DNA of 10,664 bases from Rhodoferax sp. Its GTDB lineage: Bacteria; Pseudomonadota; Gammaproteobacteria; Burkholderiales; Burkholderiaceae_C. Made by a program: the position numbers and the translations under genes. Positions 1-6,662 of the stretch are shown here, in pieces. Positions within the stretch are counted from its first letter, which is position 1. Every line of letters starts with the position of its first letter. The stretch is taken from contig JAQSDS010000469.1 of NCBI GenBank assembly GCA_029946045.1, positions 1-10,664 on the forward strand, given 5' to 3'. The notes beneath the pieces are model-generated. The model worked only from the letters and a program-made list of their open reading frames with translations. It had not been told where the DNA came from and searched no databases.

Positions 1-2
1 TG

Positions 3-1385
3 CCTGTCGATGCCGACATGGCGGCGCTGGTGCCTTACCGCGGCAAACAGGGCAGCTTCCCCTATGTGTCCGCGATCGACGTGCTGCAGGGGAAAGTGGC
101 ACCCGACGTCCTGTTCGGCGCCATCGTGCTGGTGGGAACCACCGCGCCCGGTTTGCTCGACCTGCGCTCGACACCCATGCAGGAATCCTATGCCGGGGTC
201 GAGCTCCATGCCAACTTGATTGCCGGCATGCTCGACGGCAACATCAAGGAGCGACCGGCCTATGTGCTTGGACTGAATCTGGTTTTCCTCTTGCTCATGG
301 GTGGTTTATTGGCACTTGCCTTGCCCGCTCTCAGCCCGCTGGCTGCGACGGCGCTGACCGCCACCACCACCCTGGCCATGGTGGGCAGCAACCTGTATTT
401 CTGGCAGGTTCAAAACCTGATCTTGCCACTGGCCTCCGGCCTGATCCTGATCAGTGCCCTGTTCATCTTCAACATGTCCTACGGCTATTTTGTCGACGCG
501 CGCAGCAAACGCATGCTGGCACACCTGTTCGGTCAGTATGTGCCGCCTGAACTGGTCAATGAAATGGCCAAGGACCCAGGAGCCTACAGCCTGGAGGGCA
601 GCAACCGCGACATGACCGTGCTGTTTTCGGACGTGCGCGGCTTCACCACCATTTCCGAGGGGCTCGACCCCAAACAGCTGACCCAACTCATGAACGAGTT
701 CCTGACGCCGATGACCCACGTCATTCACCACCACCGCGGCACCATCGACAAATACATGGGCGATGCCATCATGGCCTTCTGGGGTGCGCCGGTGCCCGAC
801 CCCGACCATGCGCGCAACGCCCTGCTGGCAGCCATGGAAATGATCGCCAAGCTGGATGCCCTGCAAGACCATTTCAAGTCCAGGGGCTGGCCCCCGATCA
901 AGGTCGGTGTGGGCCTGAATACCGGCGACATGACAGTGGGCAACATGGGCTCGGAGTTTCGTCTGGCCTATACCATCATGGGCGATGCGGTGAACCTGGG
1001 CTCCCGGCTGGAAAGCCTGACCAAAAATTATGGGGTGAACATCATGGTGAGCGAATTCACCAGCGCGCGGGTGCCCGACTTTGCCTTCCGGGAGCTAGAC
1101 TGCGTCAGGGTCAAGGGCAAGGACAGGCCGGTCAGAATATATGAGCCAATAGGGCCGGAGCGTGAGCTCAAGCCCGGCGAACGTGAGGAACTGACGCTTT
1201 ACAAAGAAGCCCTCAGCTTATACCGTTCGCAACAGTGGGGGCCAGCCGGGCAAGCCTTTGCCGACCTGCAGAAGCTGGCACCTACCCGCCTGCTTTATGC
1301 GATGTATCTGGAGCGGATCGCCCACTTTGAGCAACAACAGCCACCAGCGGACTGGGATGGCACCTACACATTTTTGACAAAATAG
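3..1385 (+). CDS. CHASE2-domain class III adenylate cyclase (5' partial)
   Basis: Membrane-bound cyclase predicted to make cAMP from ATP when an extracytoplasmic CHASE2 sensor is engaged. The reading frame is open from the window edge, so the N-terminus and most of CHASE2 are missing. Numbering from the ATG at 18: residues 1-75 are the end of CHASE2 (VLVGTTAPGLLDLRSTP, then YAGVELHANLIAGML). Three hydrophobic helices follow at about 81-103, 107-128 and 133-152, then the class III cyclase domain at about 195-375. Its catalytic set is complete: metal-binding Asp205 (LFSDVRGFT) and Asp249 (DKYMGD), Lys245 and Thr319 as the adenine-selecting pair, and transition-state Asn326 and Arg330 (NLGSR). 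The Lys/Thr pair argues for adenylate rather than guanylate cyclase. The tail at 385-455 is a helical segment common in this family. The HD-GYP gene begins 4 bp after the stop, so the two are probably co-transcribed. Confidence 0.93.
   Translation, partial: PVDADMAALVPYRGKQGSFPYVSAIDVLQGKVAPDVLFGAIVLVGTTAPGLLDLRSTPMQESYAGVELHANLIAGMLDGNIKERPAYVLGLNLVFLLLMGGLLALALPALSPLAATALTATTTLAMVGSNLYFWQVQNLILPLASGLILISALFIFNMSYGYFVDARSKRMLAHLFGQYVPPELVNEMAKDPGAYSLEGSNRDMTVLFSDVRGFTTISEGLDPKQLTQLMNEFLTPMTHVIHHHRGTIDKYMGDAIMAFWGAPVPDPDHARNALLAAMEMIAKLDALQDHFKSRGWPPIKVGVGLNTGDMTVGNMGSEFRLAYTIMGDAVNLGSRLESLTKNYGVNIMVSEFTSARVPDFAFRELDCVRVKGKDRPVRIYEPIGPERELKPGEREELTLYKEALSLYRSQQWGPAGQAFADLQKLAPTRLLYAMYLERIAHFEQQQPPADWDGTYTFLTK
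1378..1383 (+). promoter_or_regulatory. -10-like hexamer before the HD-GYP gene
   Basis: CAAAAT (4 of 6 matches to TATAAT) ends exactly 6 nt before the ATG at 1390 and overlaps the cyclase stop codon. If used, transcription would begin at the A of the ATG. No matching -35 box is visible at the usual spacing. Inference only, and the weakest of the three boxes of this kind. Confidence 0.25.
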
Positions 1386-1389
1386 CGCC

Positions 1390-3030
1390 ATGACAAGCAT
1401 TTCAAGAAACACCGCCCTGAATACGGTTGAGGGTTTGCTGGGCCGACTCGAGCAGCTCAACGACATCGGCGTTGCGCTGTCCCGGGAGCGCGACATCACG
1501 CGCCTGCTGGAGTTCATTTTGTTGGCGGCCAAGGGCATTACCCGGGCCGATGGCGGCACCATCTACAGCAAAGTCGTGGACGCCAACAGCCTGCGCTTTG
1601 AGATCCTGCGCACCGATTCACTCAACATCGCCATGGGTGGCAGCGCCAGCCAGCCCATCAATTTCCCGGACCTGCCCTTGGTCAATGCCAGCGGCGAACC
1701 AAATGACGCGATGGTTGCGGCTTATGCCGCCATTCACCGGGTCACGGTCAACATTGAAGACGCCTACAGCGAGCCGAACTTTGACTTTTCAGGGACCCGC
1801 AAGTTTGACCAGAACACAGGCTACCGCTCGCAGTCCTTCCTGACCGTCCCCATGTGCAACCAGGATGGCGATGTGATTGGCGTGCTGCAATTGCTCAATG
1901 CCCTGAAACCTGGCAGCAACGAGGTCACCAGCTTCTCCAAGGCCGACCAGCAGCTGGTCGAGTCACTGGCCTCGCAGGCCGCCATTGCACTCAGCAACCG
2001 CTTGTTGATGAAGCAACTGGAAGACCTGTTTGAGTCCTTCATCGGCCTGATCAACATGGCCATCGACGAAAAATCACCGTACACCGGGGGCCATTGCCAG
2101 CGGGTGCCGGCCCTGACCATGATGCTGGCCGACGCCACAGCGCAGCACAATGAGGGCCCGCTGGCTGGTTTTTCCATGTCGGAGATGGACCGCTACGAAC
2201 TCAAGATTGCCGGACTGCTGCATGACTGCGGCAAGATCACCACGCCGGTGCACGTGGTGGACAAAGCCACCAAGCTGCAAACCCTGTTTGACCGGATCGA
2301 ACTGATTGACACCCGTTTTGAGGTCCTGAAACGCGACGCCGAAATTGAAGCGCTGCGCCGCCAGCTGGCACTGCGCCCCTGCGTTGATGAAACAGCCGAG
2401 CGCGCGGGCCTGGCAGACGTACACAACCGGCTCGGCCAACTTGATGCTGACCGCGACTTTTTGCGCACGGCCAATTCGGGCGGCGAATTCATGAGTGATG
2501 CTGCCGTGACGCGTGTGCATCAGATTGGCAGCCATTACCAGTGGCGCAGCGTGCAGGGTCTGCAAGCCAACTTTTTGTCCGCCGACGAGGTCAACAACCT
2601 CAGCATCCGAAAAGGCACTCTGACGCTGCCCGAGCGCGACATCATCAACTACCACATCACTGCCACCATCAAGATGCTGGAGAAGCTGCCCTGGCCCAAA
2701 CACCTGCAAAACGTGCCCGAGTTTGCGGGTGGCCACCATGAGCGCATGGACGGCAAAGGTTATCCCAAGGGGCTGACGCGCGAGCAGATGTCGGTACAGG
2801 CGCGCATCATGGGCATCGCCGATATATTTGAAGCCCTGACCGCCTCGGACCGGCCCTACAAGCTGGGCATGAAACTCTCGCAAGCCATCAGCATCATGGT
2901 CAAGATGAAGGACGAGGGGCACATTGACGCCGATATCTTTGACGTCTTCCTACGGCAAGGTGTTTACCTGCGCTATGCCCAGGAATTTGTCGACCCCATG
3001 CAAATTGACGCTATTGAACCCATGCTCTGA
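1390..3030 (+). CDS. GAF / HD-GYP domain c-di-GMP phosphodiesterase
   Basis: Predicted cytoplasmic phosphodiesterase that hydrolyses the second messenger c-di-GMP under control of an N-terminal GAF sensor (546 aa). The GAF region spans about residues 12-205. The HD-GYP domain starts near 215 with YTGGHCQRV (His235), followed by HDCGK (His278, Asp279), a probable third-metal His422 (NYHITAT), HHE at 449-451, DGKGYP at 454-459 and ADIFEALTASDRPYK at 477-491. All hallmark residues are present, so activity is expected. The spacing from HD to HHE is about 171 residues against roughly 60 in a compact HD-GYP domain. The extra segment (about 290-405) is charged and helical, probably a coiled coil. 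The ATG lies 4 bp after the cyclase stop with no clear Shine-Dalgarno, suggesting coupling or a leaderless start. A CAAAAT hexamer ends 6 nt before the ATG. Confidence 0.93.
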   Translation: MTSISRNTALNTVEGLLGRLEQLNDIGVALSRERDITRLLEFILLAAKGITRADGGTIYSKVVDANSLRFEILRTDSLNIAMGGSASQPINFPDLPLVNASGEPNDAMVAAYAAIHRVTVNIEDAYSEPNFDFSGTRKFDQNTGYRSQSFLTVPMCNQDGDVIGVLQLLNALKPGSNEVTSFSKADQQLVESLASQAAIALSNRLLMKQLEDLFESFIGLINMAIDEKSPYTGGHCQRVPALTMMLADATAQHNEGPLAGFSMSEMDRYELKIAGLLHDCGKITTPVHVVDKATKLQTLFDRIELIDTRFEVLKRDAEIEALRRQLALRPCVDETAERAGLADVHNRLGQLDADRDFLRTANSGGEFMSDAAVTRVHQIGSHYQWRSVQGLQANFLSADEVNNLSIRKGTLTLPERDIINYHITATIKMLEKLPWPKHLQNVPEFAGGHHERMDGKGYPKGLTREQMSVQARIMGIADIFEALTASDRPYKLGMKLSQAISIMVKMKDEGHIDADIFDVFLRQGVYLRYAQEFVDPMQIDAIEPML

Positions 3031-3090
3031 AAATTCATCGTTTTCAACATTCAGGCCCTGGCTTTTCAAAGGGCACGGCTTGGCAGCACG

Positions 3091-3096
3091 GATAAT
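3091..3096 (+). promoter_or_regulatory. -10-like hexamer before the DMT transporter gene
   Basis: GATAAT (5 of 6 matches to TATAAT) ends 6 nt before the ATG at 3103, in the 72-bp gap after the HD-GYP gene. The spacing would put the transcription start on the A of the start codon. No good -35 box is visible at 16-18 bp upstream. Confidence 0.35.
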
Positions 3097-3102
3097 TGAC
3101 GC

Positions 3103-4131
3103 ATGCCGACACTTTCCATCCCTGTCCCCCGCTTCTCGCCGCGCACGATTGGCATCTGCGCGGCCGTGATCACGGTGCTGATCTGGACATCGTTCATTCT
3201 GATCGCCCGCGCCTCGTCTGACCCCGCGCGCGGCGGCCTGCTGACACCGCTGGACCTGGCTTTCTGCCGCATCGTGGGCGCGGCGCTGATCCTGCTGCCC
3301 TGGGGCGCGTACCTGGTGCGCAGGCAAGGTGCCCTCGGCAGAGTCGGCAACTCCTGGCTGGGGATATCGCCGCTGTCCCGGCGTGTCACGGTATCGGTCG
3401 GTTTTTTTGGTGGCTTGTTGTACGCCTGTCTGGCCTACAGCGGCTTCACCTACGCCCCGGCGGTGCATGCCTCGGTGCTGATGCCCGGCAGCTTGCCGCT
3501 GTGGACGGCGCTGCTGGCAGCCTGGCTGCTACGCGACCACATCACGCCCGCCCGCGCCGTGGGCCTGGGGCTCATTGTGCTGGGCGACCTGCTGGTGGGT
3601 GGTTTGAGCCTGTTGCACGCTTTTGACGGTGGGCAGGTCTTGCTGGGCGACCTGCTGTTCATGAGCGCAGCCCTGTGCTGGGCCACCTACAGCGTCCTGG
3701 CGCGACACCACCGGCTTGACGCGGTGCACGCCACCATCGCCATCACCACCTTTGCCGTCGTCGCTTATGTGCCCATGTACAGTGTGCTGGCGCTCACGGG
3801 CCTGGTGCAGGCGCATGTGTTTACCGCGCCCCTCAAGGAGGTGCTGTTTCAAATGCTGTTCCAGGGCTGGGGTTCGGTCGTGATCTCGGGCATCAGCTTC
3901 ACGCACATGATCCGTTACTTTGGTCCGGTGCGCTCAACCATGATCACGGCGCTGGTGCCGGGCCTGTCGGCTATCGGTGCCGTGGTGCTGCTGGGTGAAC
4001 CCCTGCACTGGAACCTGTTGGCCGGGCTGGTGCTGGTAACTTCAGGCATTTTGTTCGGGGTCCGGGCCACCCGGCTGCCTGAGACCCGGGGCAAACTGGT
4101 GCCCGGCTTGCAGGCCAGCGCCAGAGGCTGA
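3103..4131 (+). CDS. EamA/DMT-family transporter
   Basis: Predicted inner-membrane exporter of the drug/metabolite transporter superfamily (342 aa). Two EamA repeats can be seen, at about residues 15-165 and 180-320. Together they give around ten hydrophobic helices, for example GICAAVITVLIWTSFILIA, AVGLGLIVLGDLLVGGL and a last helix near 303-320. Family-typical features are the LIWTS start of helix 1, an APAVHASVLMPGSLPLWTAL segment in repeat 1, and the pre-final motif ALVPGLSAIGAVVLLGEP (283-300). The substrate cannot be told from sequence; metabolite or amino-acid export is usual for the family. The ATG at 3103 is the first in frame before helix 1 and has no Shine-Dalgarno, but GATAAT lies 6 nt upstream. 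The gene ends shortly before tsaB, with which it has no evident functional link. Confidence 0.92.
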   Translation: MPTLSIPVPRFSPRTIGICAAVITVLIWTSFILIARASSDPARGGLLTPLDLAFCRIVGAALILLPWGAYLVRRQGALGRVGNSWLGISPLSRRVTVSVGFFGGLLYACLAYSGFTYAPAVHASVLMPGSLPLWTALLAAWLLRDHITPARAVGLGLIVLGDLLVGGLSLLHAFDGGQVLLGDLLFMSAALCWATYSVLARHHRLDAVHATIAITTFAVVAYVPMYSVLALTGLVQAHVFTAPLKEVLFQMLFQGWGSVVISGISFTHMIRYFGPVRSTMITALVPGLSAIGAVVLLGEPLHWNLLAGLVLVTSGILFGVRATRLPETRGKLVPGLQASARG

Positions 4132-4154
4132 TGGATGAAGCAAGAGCGTCTCGC

Positions 4155-4865
4155 ATGAATTTACTGGCCTTCGACACCAGTACCGACAGCATGTCTATCG
4201 CCGTGCAGTGTGGCGTGAACGCAGGCGTGTTGCACCAGCACACGGCTGCGGGCGGCGCGCAAACTTCCGCCCACCTGATTCCCCAAATTCAACGGCTCAT
4301 GGCGCTGGCGCAGCTGCGCTTTGAGGACCTGGATGCCATCGTGTTTGGCGCCGGGCCAGGTTCATTTACCGGCTTGCGCACCGCCTGCGCGGTGGCCCAG
4401 GGCCTGGCTTTTGGTGCCGCCGTGCCGGTGCTGCCGGTCGACACCTTGCTGACTGTCGCCGAAGAGGCGCGCTGGCGCTGCGGTGACGCACAGACCTTTG
4501 CGGTCACGGCCCTGCTGGACGCCCGCATGGACGAGCTGTACACCGCAGACTTTGATTTTGCGTCCGGTGTCTGGACCCGGCGCAGCAACGACCGCCTGAT
4601 CAAACCTGACCAGTTGGACTGGAACGGCACGCATGTTTTGGCTGGCAATGTGTTCGCCGGCTATGGCACGCGGCTGCCCCAGCAGGCGGCACAAACAGTG
4701 GCGCTGCCCACTGCCACGGCACTGTTGCGGCTGGCACCCGCCCTGCTGGCCGCAGGCGCAGGTGTCGTTGCTGAAAACGCCCTGCCCAGCTACATCCGCG
4801 ACAAGGTGGCGCAGACCACGCGGGAACGCATTGCCAGCAAAGCGCTGGCCGGGCTGGCGCCATGA
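4155..4865 (+). CDS. tsaB: tRNA threonylcarbamoyladenosine biosynthesis protein TsaB
   Basis: TsaB is the non-catalytic partner of TsaD in the complex (with TsaE and TsaC) that makes the t6A37 modification of ANN-decoding tRNAs in the cytoplasm. The 236-residue product starts with the family signature LLAFDTSTDSMSIAV and has the ASKHA-fold loop FGAGPGSFTGLR at 64-75. It continues with AQGLAFGAAVPVLPVDTL, LDARMDELYTA at 121-131 and the C-terminal PSYIRDKVAQTT (211-222). I chose the ATG at 4155 because it places MNLLAFDTST at the N-terminus as in the family, with a weak AAGAG 8 nt upstream. An in-frame ATG at 4131, overlapping the transporter stop as TGATG, would add eight atypical residues and cannot be excluded. 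The stop overlaps the rimI start in ATGA. The tsaB-rimI order is common in Proteobacteria. Confidence 0.95.
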   Translation: MNLLAFDTSTDSMSIAVQCGVNAGVLHQHTAAGGAQTSAHLIPQIQRLMALAQLRFEDLDAIVFGAGPGSFTGLRTACAVAQGLAFGAAVPVLPVDTLLTVAEEARWRCGDAQTFAVTALLDARMDELYTADFDFASGVWTRRSNDRLIKPDQLDWNGTHVLAGNVFAGYGTRLPQQAAQTVALPTATALLRLAPALLAAGAGVVAENALPSYIRDKVAQTTRERIASKALAGLAP

Positions 4866-4880
4866 CGATGACGGCGCCAG
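4854..4880 (+). repeat. Hairpin enclosing the rimI start codon
   Basis: CTGGCGCC (4854-4861) and GGCGCCAG (4873-4880) are a perfect 8-bp inverted repeat, seven of whose pairs are G-C. The 11-nt loop (4862-4872) contains exactly the ATGACGATG of rimI and the TGA of tsaB. In mRNA this would present the stop/start junction in a hairpin loop. A regulatory role is inference. Confidence 0.5.
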
Positions 4881-5365
4881 GTCAGGCCGGGCCAGTCCGT
4901 TTTGAGGCCATGACCCATAGCCATCTTGAGGCCGTCACGGCGCTGGAACAGCAAGCCCACGTCCATCCCTGGCAGCAGCGGCATTTTTCCGACTGCCTGG
5001 CCAGTGCCTATGAATCCCAAATGCTCATGGCAGGGGACACCCTGCTGGGCTATTTTGTCGCCATGAAGGGCGTTGACGAGGTGCACTTGCTCAACCTGGC
5101 TGTCGCGCCCGCCTACCAGTGCCAGGGCTTGGCCCGGCTCATGCTCGAGGCCTTGGCCCTGTGGTCCAGTGGCCAGGGCGCGCAGTGGCTGTGGCTGGAA
5201 GCGCGCCAGTCCAATACGCGCGCCATTCACATCTACAAGGCCCATGGCTTTCGCTCGGTCGGCGTGCGTCGCCAGTATTACCCAGCGGCGGCAGGTTCAC
5301 GAGAAGATGCGGTGGTGATGAGCCTGCAACTCAAGGGCGCAAGCATGCCCGAGGCCGCACCATGA
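4862..5365 (+). CDS. rimI: Ribosomal-protein-alanine N-acetyltransferase RimI
   Basis: GNAT-family enzyme that transfers an acetyl group from acetyl-CoA to the N-terminal alanine of ribosomal protein S18, and in some bacteria to other proteins (167 aa). The acetyl-CoA-binding motif A is LNLAVAPAYQCQGLARLML at 77-95. It is followed by LWLEARQSNTRAIHIYKAHGF (110-130 region), the RRQYYP motif at 136-141 and REDAVVMSL at 147-155, all diagnostic of RimI. The ATG at 4862 overlaps the tsaB stop (ATGA); a second in-frame ATG at 4868 is an alternative. The stop overlaps the next gene the same way, so tsaB, rimI and the glycosylase-like gene are translationally coupled. The start codon sits in the loop of a GC-rich hairpin (4854-4880). 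Confidence 0.95.
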   Translation: MTMTAPGQAGPVRFEAMTHSHLEAVTALEQQAHVHPWQQRHFSDCLASAYESQMLMAGDTLLGYFVAMKGVDEVHLLNLAVAPAYQCQGLARLMLEALALWSSGQGAQWLWLEARQSNTRAIHIYKAHGFRSVGVRRQYYPAAAGSREDAVVMSLQLKGASMPEAAP

Positions 5366-6276
5366 GCCTGGTTCTGGACGCGCGCCAGCGTGCCATGCTG
5401 CAGGAAATGGGCGTGCGCGTGTGGGCACCCCTCGCTGCGCCTGAGCCTCAAGCCGCGCCGGCTGACAGCACCAGACAGCAGCCTGAAGAAGCGCCCAGGC
5501 CTGTGACTTTGCCGCCCGCTCACGCACAGGCTGTTGCGCCTGATGCTGCGCCGATCGAGGTCAGCCCCGTTTCGGCCAGCGCAGTAGCCCACAGCGTCCC
5601 GCCCGAACGGCAGCCCAGCCCGAGCCGGGTGACCGCGCTGGCCAGCGACATGGCCGACATGGACTGGCCCGCCTTGACGGAAGCGGTGCGTCACTGCCAG
5701 GCCTGCGCCATGTGCCTGGGGCGTCGCGCGCCAGTGCTGGCAGCGGCCCCGCCCAACACGGCCTGCGACTGGCTGCTGGTGGGCGATCCGCCCGATGAAG
5801 CCCAGGAGCGTGCCGGGCTGCCTTTTGTCGAGGAAGCCGGTCAATTGCTTGACAACATGTTGCGCGCGGTGGCGGTGCAGCGCTGGAACCATGAAGCCGG
5901 CGCGGATCAGGGGGCTGGGTCGCGTGCCTACCTGACTCCTGTGCTCAAGTGCCGGCCAGCCCTGATGCGCGCGCCCAGCACGGCAGAACTCAGCACCTGC
6001 GCCCACTTTTTGCGCCGAGAAATCGCCCTGACCCAACCCAAGGTGATCCTGGCCATGGGGCGTTTTGCCATGCAACTGCTGCTCAGCGAAACCCCGCCGG
6101 AACAGGCCAGGCTGCCGCTGGGCAAGTTGCGCGGCCAGGTCTGGCGCTTTGCCGGCGTGCCGGTGGTCGTGACCTACCCCCCGGCTTACCTGTTGCGCAA
6201 TGGCCAGGACAAGGCCCGCGCCTGGGCCGACCTGTGCCTGGCCCGCGCCGTGGCCACGGGGGGCAATTCAAACTGA
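5362..6276 (+). CDS. Family-4-type uracil-DNA glycosylase-like protein with altered active site
   Basis: Resembles the iron-sulfur family 4 uracil-DNA glycosylases, which remove uracil from DNA (304 aa). Residues 1-20 (MSLVLDARQRAMLQEMGVRV) are a short helix. A Pro/Ala-rich, probably disordered linker fills about 22-98, and the glycosylase fold covers about 100-292. The [4Fe-4S] ligands look intact: Cys112, Cys115, Cys197 (LKCRP) and Cys213. The active-site motifs are not: GE(A/G)PG reads GDPPD at 141-145, PFVG reads PFVE at 154-157, the Asn of TNVVKCRP is Pro193, GN before R203 is LM, and the His of HPAYLL is Pro273. The frame is intact over its full length. The ATG at 5362 overlaps the rimI stop; GAGG 8 nt upstream is a possible ribosome site. 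The last nine residues and the stop lie in an inverted repeat (6248-6281). It could be inactive, re-specialised or structural. Confidence 0.85.
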   Translation: MSLVLDARQRAMLQEMGVRVWAPLAAPEPQAAPADSTRQQPEEAPRPVTLPPAHAQAVAPDAAPIEVSPVSASAVAHSVPPERQPSPSRVTALASDMADMDWPALTEAVRHCQACAMCLGRRAPVLAAAPPNTACDWLLVGDPPDEAQERAGLPFVEEAGQLLDNMLRAVAVQRWNHEAGADQGAGSRAYLTPVLKCRPALMRAPSTAELSTCAHFLRREIALTQPKVILAMGRFAMQLLLSETPPEQARLPLGKLRGQVWRFAGVPVVVTYPPAYLLRNGQDKARAWADLCLARAVATGGNSN

Positions 6277-6281
6277 TGTGA
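6248..6281 (+). repeat. Left terminal inverted repeat
   Basis: This 34-nt arm begins with the palindrome CCGTGGCCACGG (6248-6259) and ends with TGATGTGA (6274-6281). It pairs with 6613-6645. It encodes residues Ala296 to Asn304 and the TGA stop (6274-6276) of the glycosylase-like gene. Confidence 0.65.
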
Positions 6282-6321
6282 GTGAGATGCTGGTCCAAAG
6301 CCTGCATCACGGTGGTTTCCC

Positions 6322-6411
6322 AATCAGTCGGGCGATACGCTTTGCTACGTGTCCCCCGCCCGCTGCGCGGCCTCCGCCTTGACCTCCGCAAATCGCATCG
6401 CCCGACTGATT
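6322..6411. repeat. Internal inverted repeat 1 (24-nt arms)
   Basis: Arms 6322-6345 and 6388-6411 are complementary at 22 of 24 positions, with a perfect 15-bp outer block (AATCAGTCGGGCGAT at 6322-6336 against 6397-6411). The 42-nt loop is GC-rich and contains a small CCGC-TGC-GCGG hairpin. There is no T-run after the stem, so it does not look like an intrinsic terminator. Confidence 0.75.
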
Positions 6412-6445
6412 CCGGACGGCTGTGGACCGATCAATCGAGGCGTTC

Positions 6446-6582
6446 AGGTACGGGGATTGGGTCATGCGACCGGGCTTTGGGGGCAAAGGCGCGCGCAGGC
6501 AGCAGTTCAGCGCAAGGCACCCTCTATTTCGTGCGTGATTTGCCCCCAAAACCGCGTGCGCATGGACCGGTCGCCGTACCGG
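6446..6582. repeat. Internal inverted repeat 2 (about 43-nt arms)
   Basis: A perfect 12-bp core, TTTGGGGGCAAA at 6476-6487 against TTTGCCCCCAAA at 6539-6550, extends outward as an imperfect match from about 6446 and to about 6582. The outer blocks share GGTACGG and CATGCG, and one base is unpaired near the core. The loop is 51 nt. It is the second of two large stem-loops within the 6248-6645 element. Confidence 0.7.
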
Positions 6583-6612
6583 GTTTGGAGAAGTGCCTAC
6601 TTGTTAGAAACA

Positions 6613-6645
6613 TCACATCACGTTGAACCGCACCCGTGGCCACGG
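6613..6645 (-). repeat. Right terminal inverted repeat
   Basis: Partner of 6248-6281. Read on the - strand it gives CCGTGGCCACGG, then TTCAA and TGATGTGA. Its palindromic end widens by one base pair to CCCGTGGCCACGGG (6633-6646) and lies 28 bp before the argS start, where an operator would also be plausible. Confidence 0.65.
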
Positions 6646-6662
6646 GCAAGCTGACCAGCCCG

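Larger units (their letters stand above)
6248..6645. repeat. Inverted-repeat-bounded element between the glycosylase-like gene and argS
   Basis: A 398-bp segment framed by terminal inverted repeats: 6248-6281 against the reverse complement of 6613-6645, 29 identities over 34 aligned positions with one 1-base gap. The shared blocks are CCGTGGCCACGG, TTCAA and TGATGTGA. The outer 12 bp are palindromic, so they also read as direct repeats. Inside lie two further large inverted repeats (6322-6411 and 6446-6582). The short open frames here resemble no protein family I know, and the 6277-6674 interval is otherwise gene-free. It could be a MITE-like or REP/BIME-like element, or a multi-branched structured RNA. 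I cannot tell which from one copy. Confidence 0.6.

Noticed and set aside
2074..2922. A 282-codon open frame antisense to the HD-GYP gene.
   Set aside because: It is a shadow of a strongly supported gene; no start signal or domain is visible.
3055..3074. GCCCT/AGGGC stem after the HD-GYP gene as a terminator.
   Set aside because: A 5-bp stem with a 10-nt loop and no following T-run is too weak to call.
4131..4154. Earlier ATG for tsaB overlapping the transporter stop.
   Set aside because: It adds eight residues (MDEARASR) not typical of TsaB; the ATG at 4155 gives the family N-terminus. It remains an alternative.
5119..5361. In-frame upstream extension of the glycosylase-like reading frame.
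   Set aside because: It lies wholly within rimI. The ATG at 5362 starts a family-like N-terminus and makes an ATGA overlap with the rimI stop.
6282..6626. Open frames of 60-114 codons on both strands in the spacer before argS.
   Set aside because: They resemble no protein family, several overlap each other on both strands, and their sequence is explained by the inverted repeats and high GC.
6265..6628. GTTGAAC at 6622-6628 and ATTCAAA at 6266-6272 resemble integron attC core sites (GTTRRRY / RYYYAAC).
   Set aside because: The left site lacks the invariant AAC, the span is far longer than known attC sites, and no cassette or integrase is nearby.
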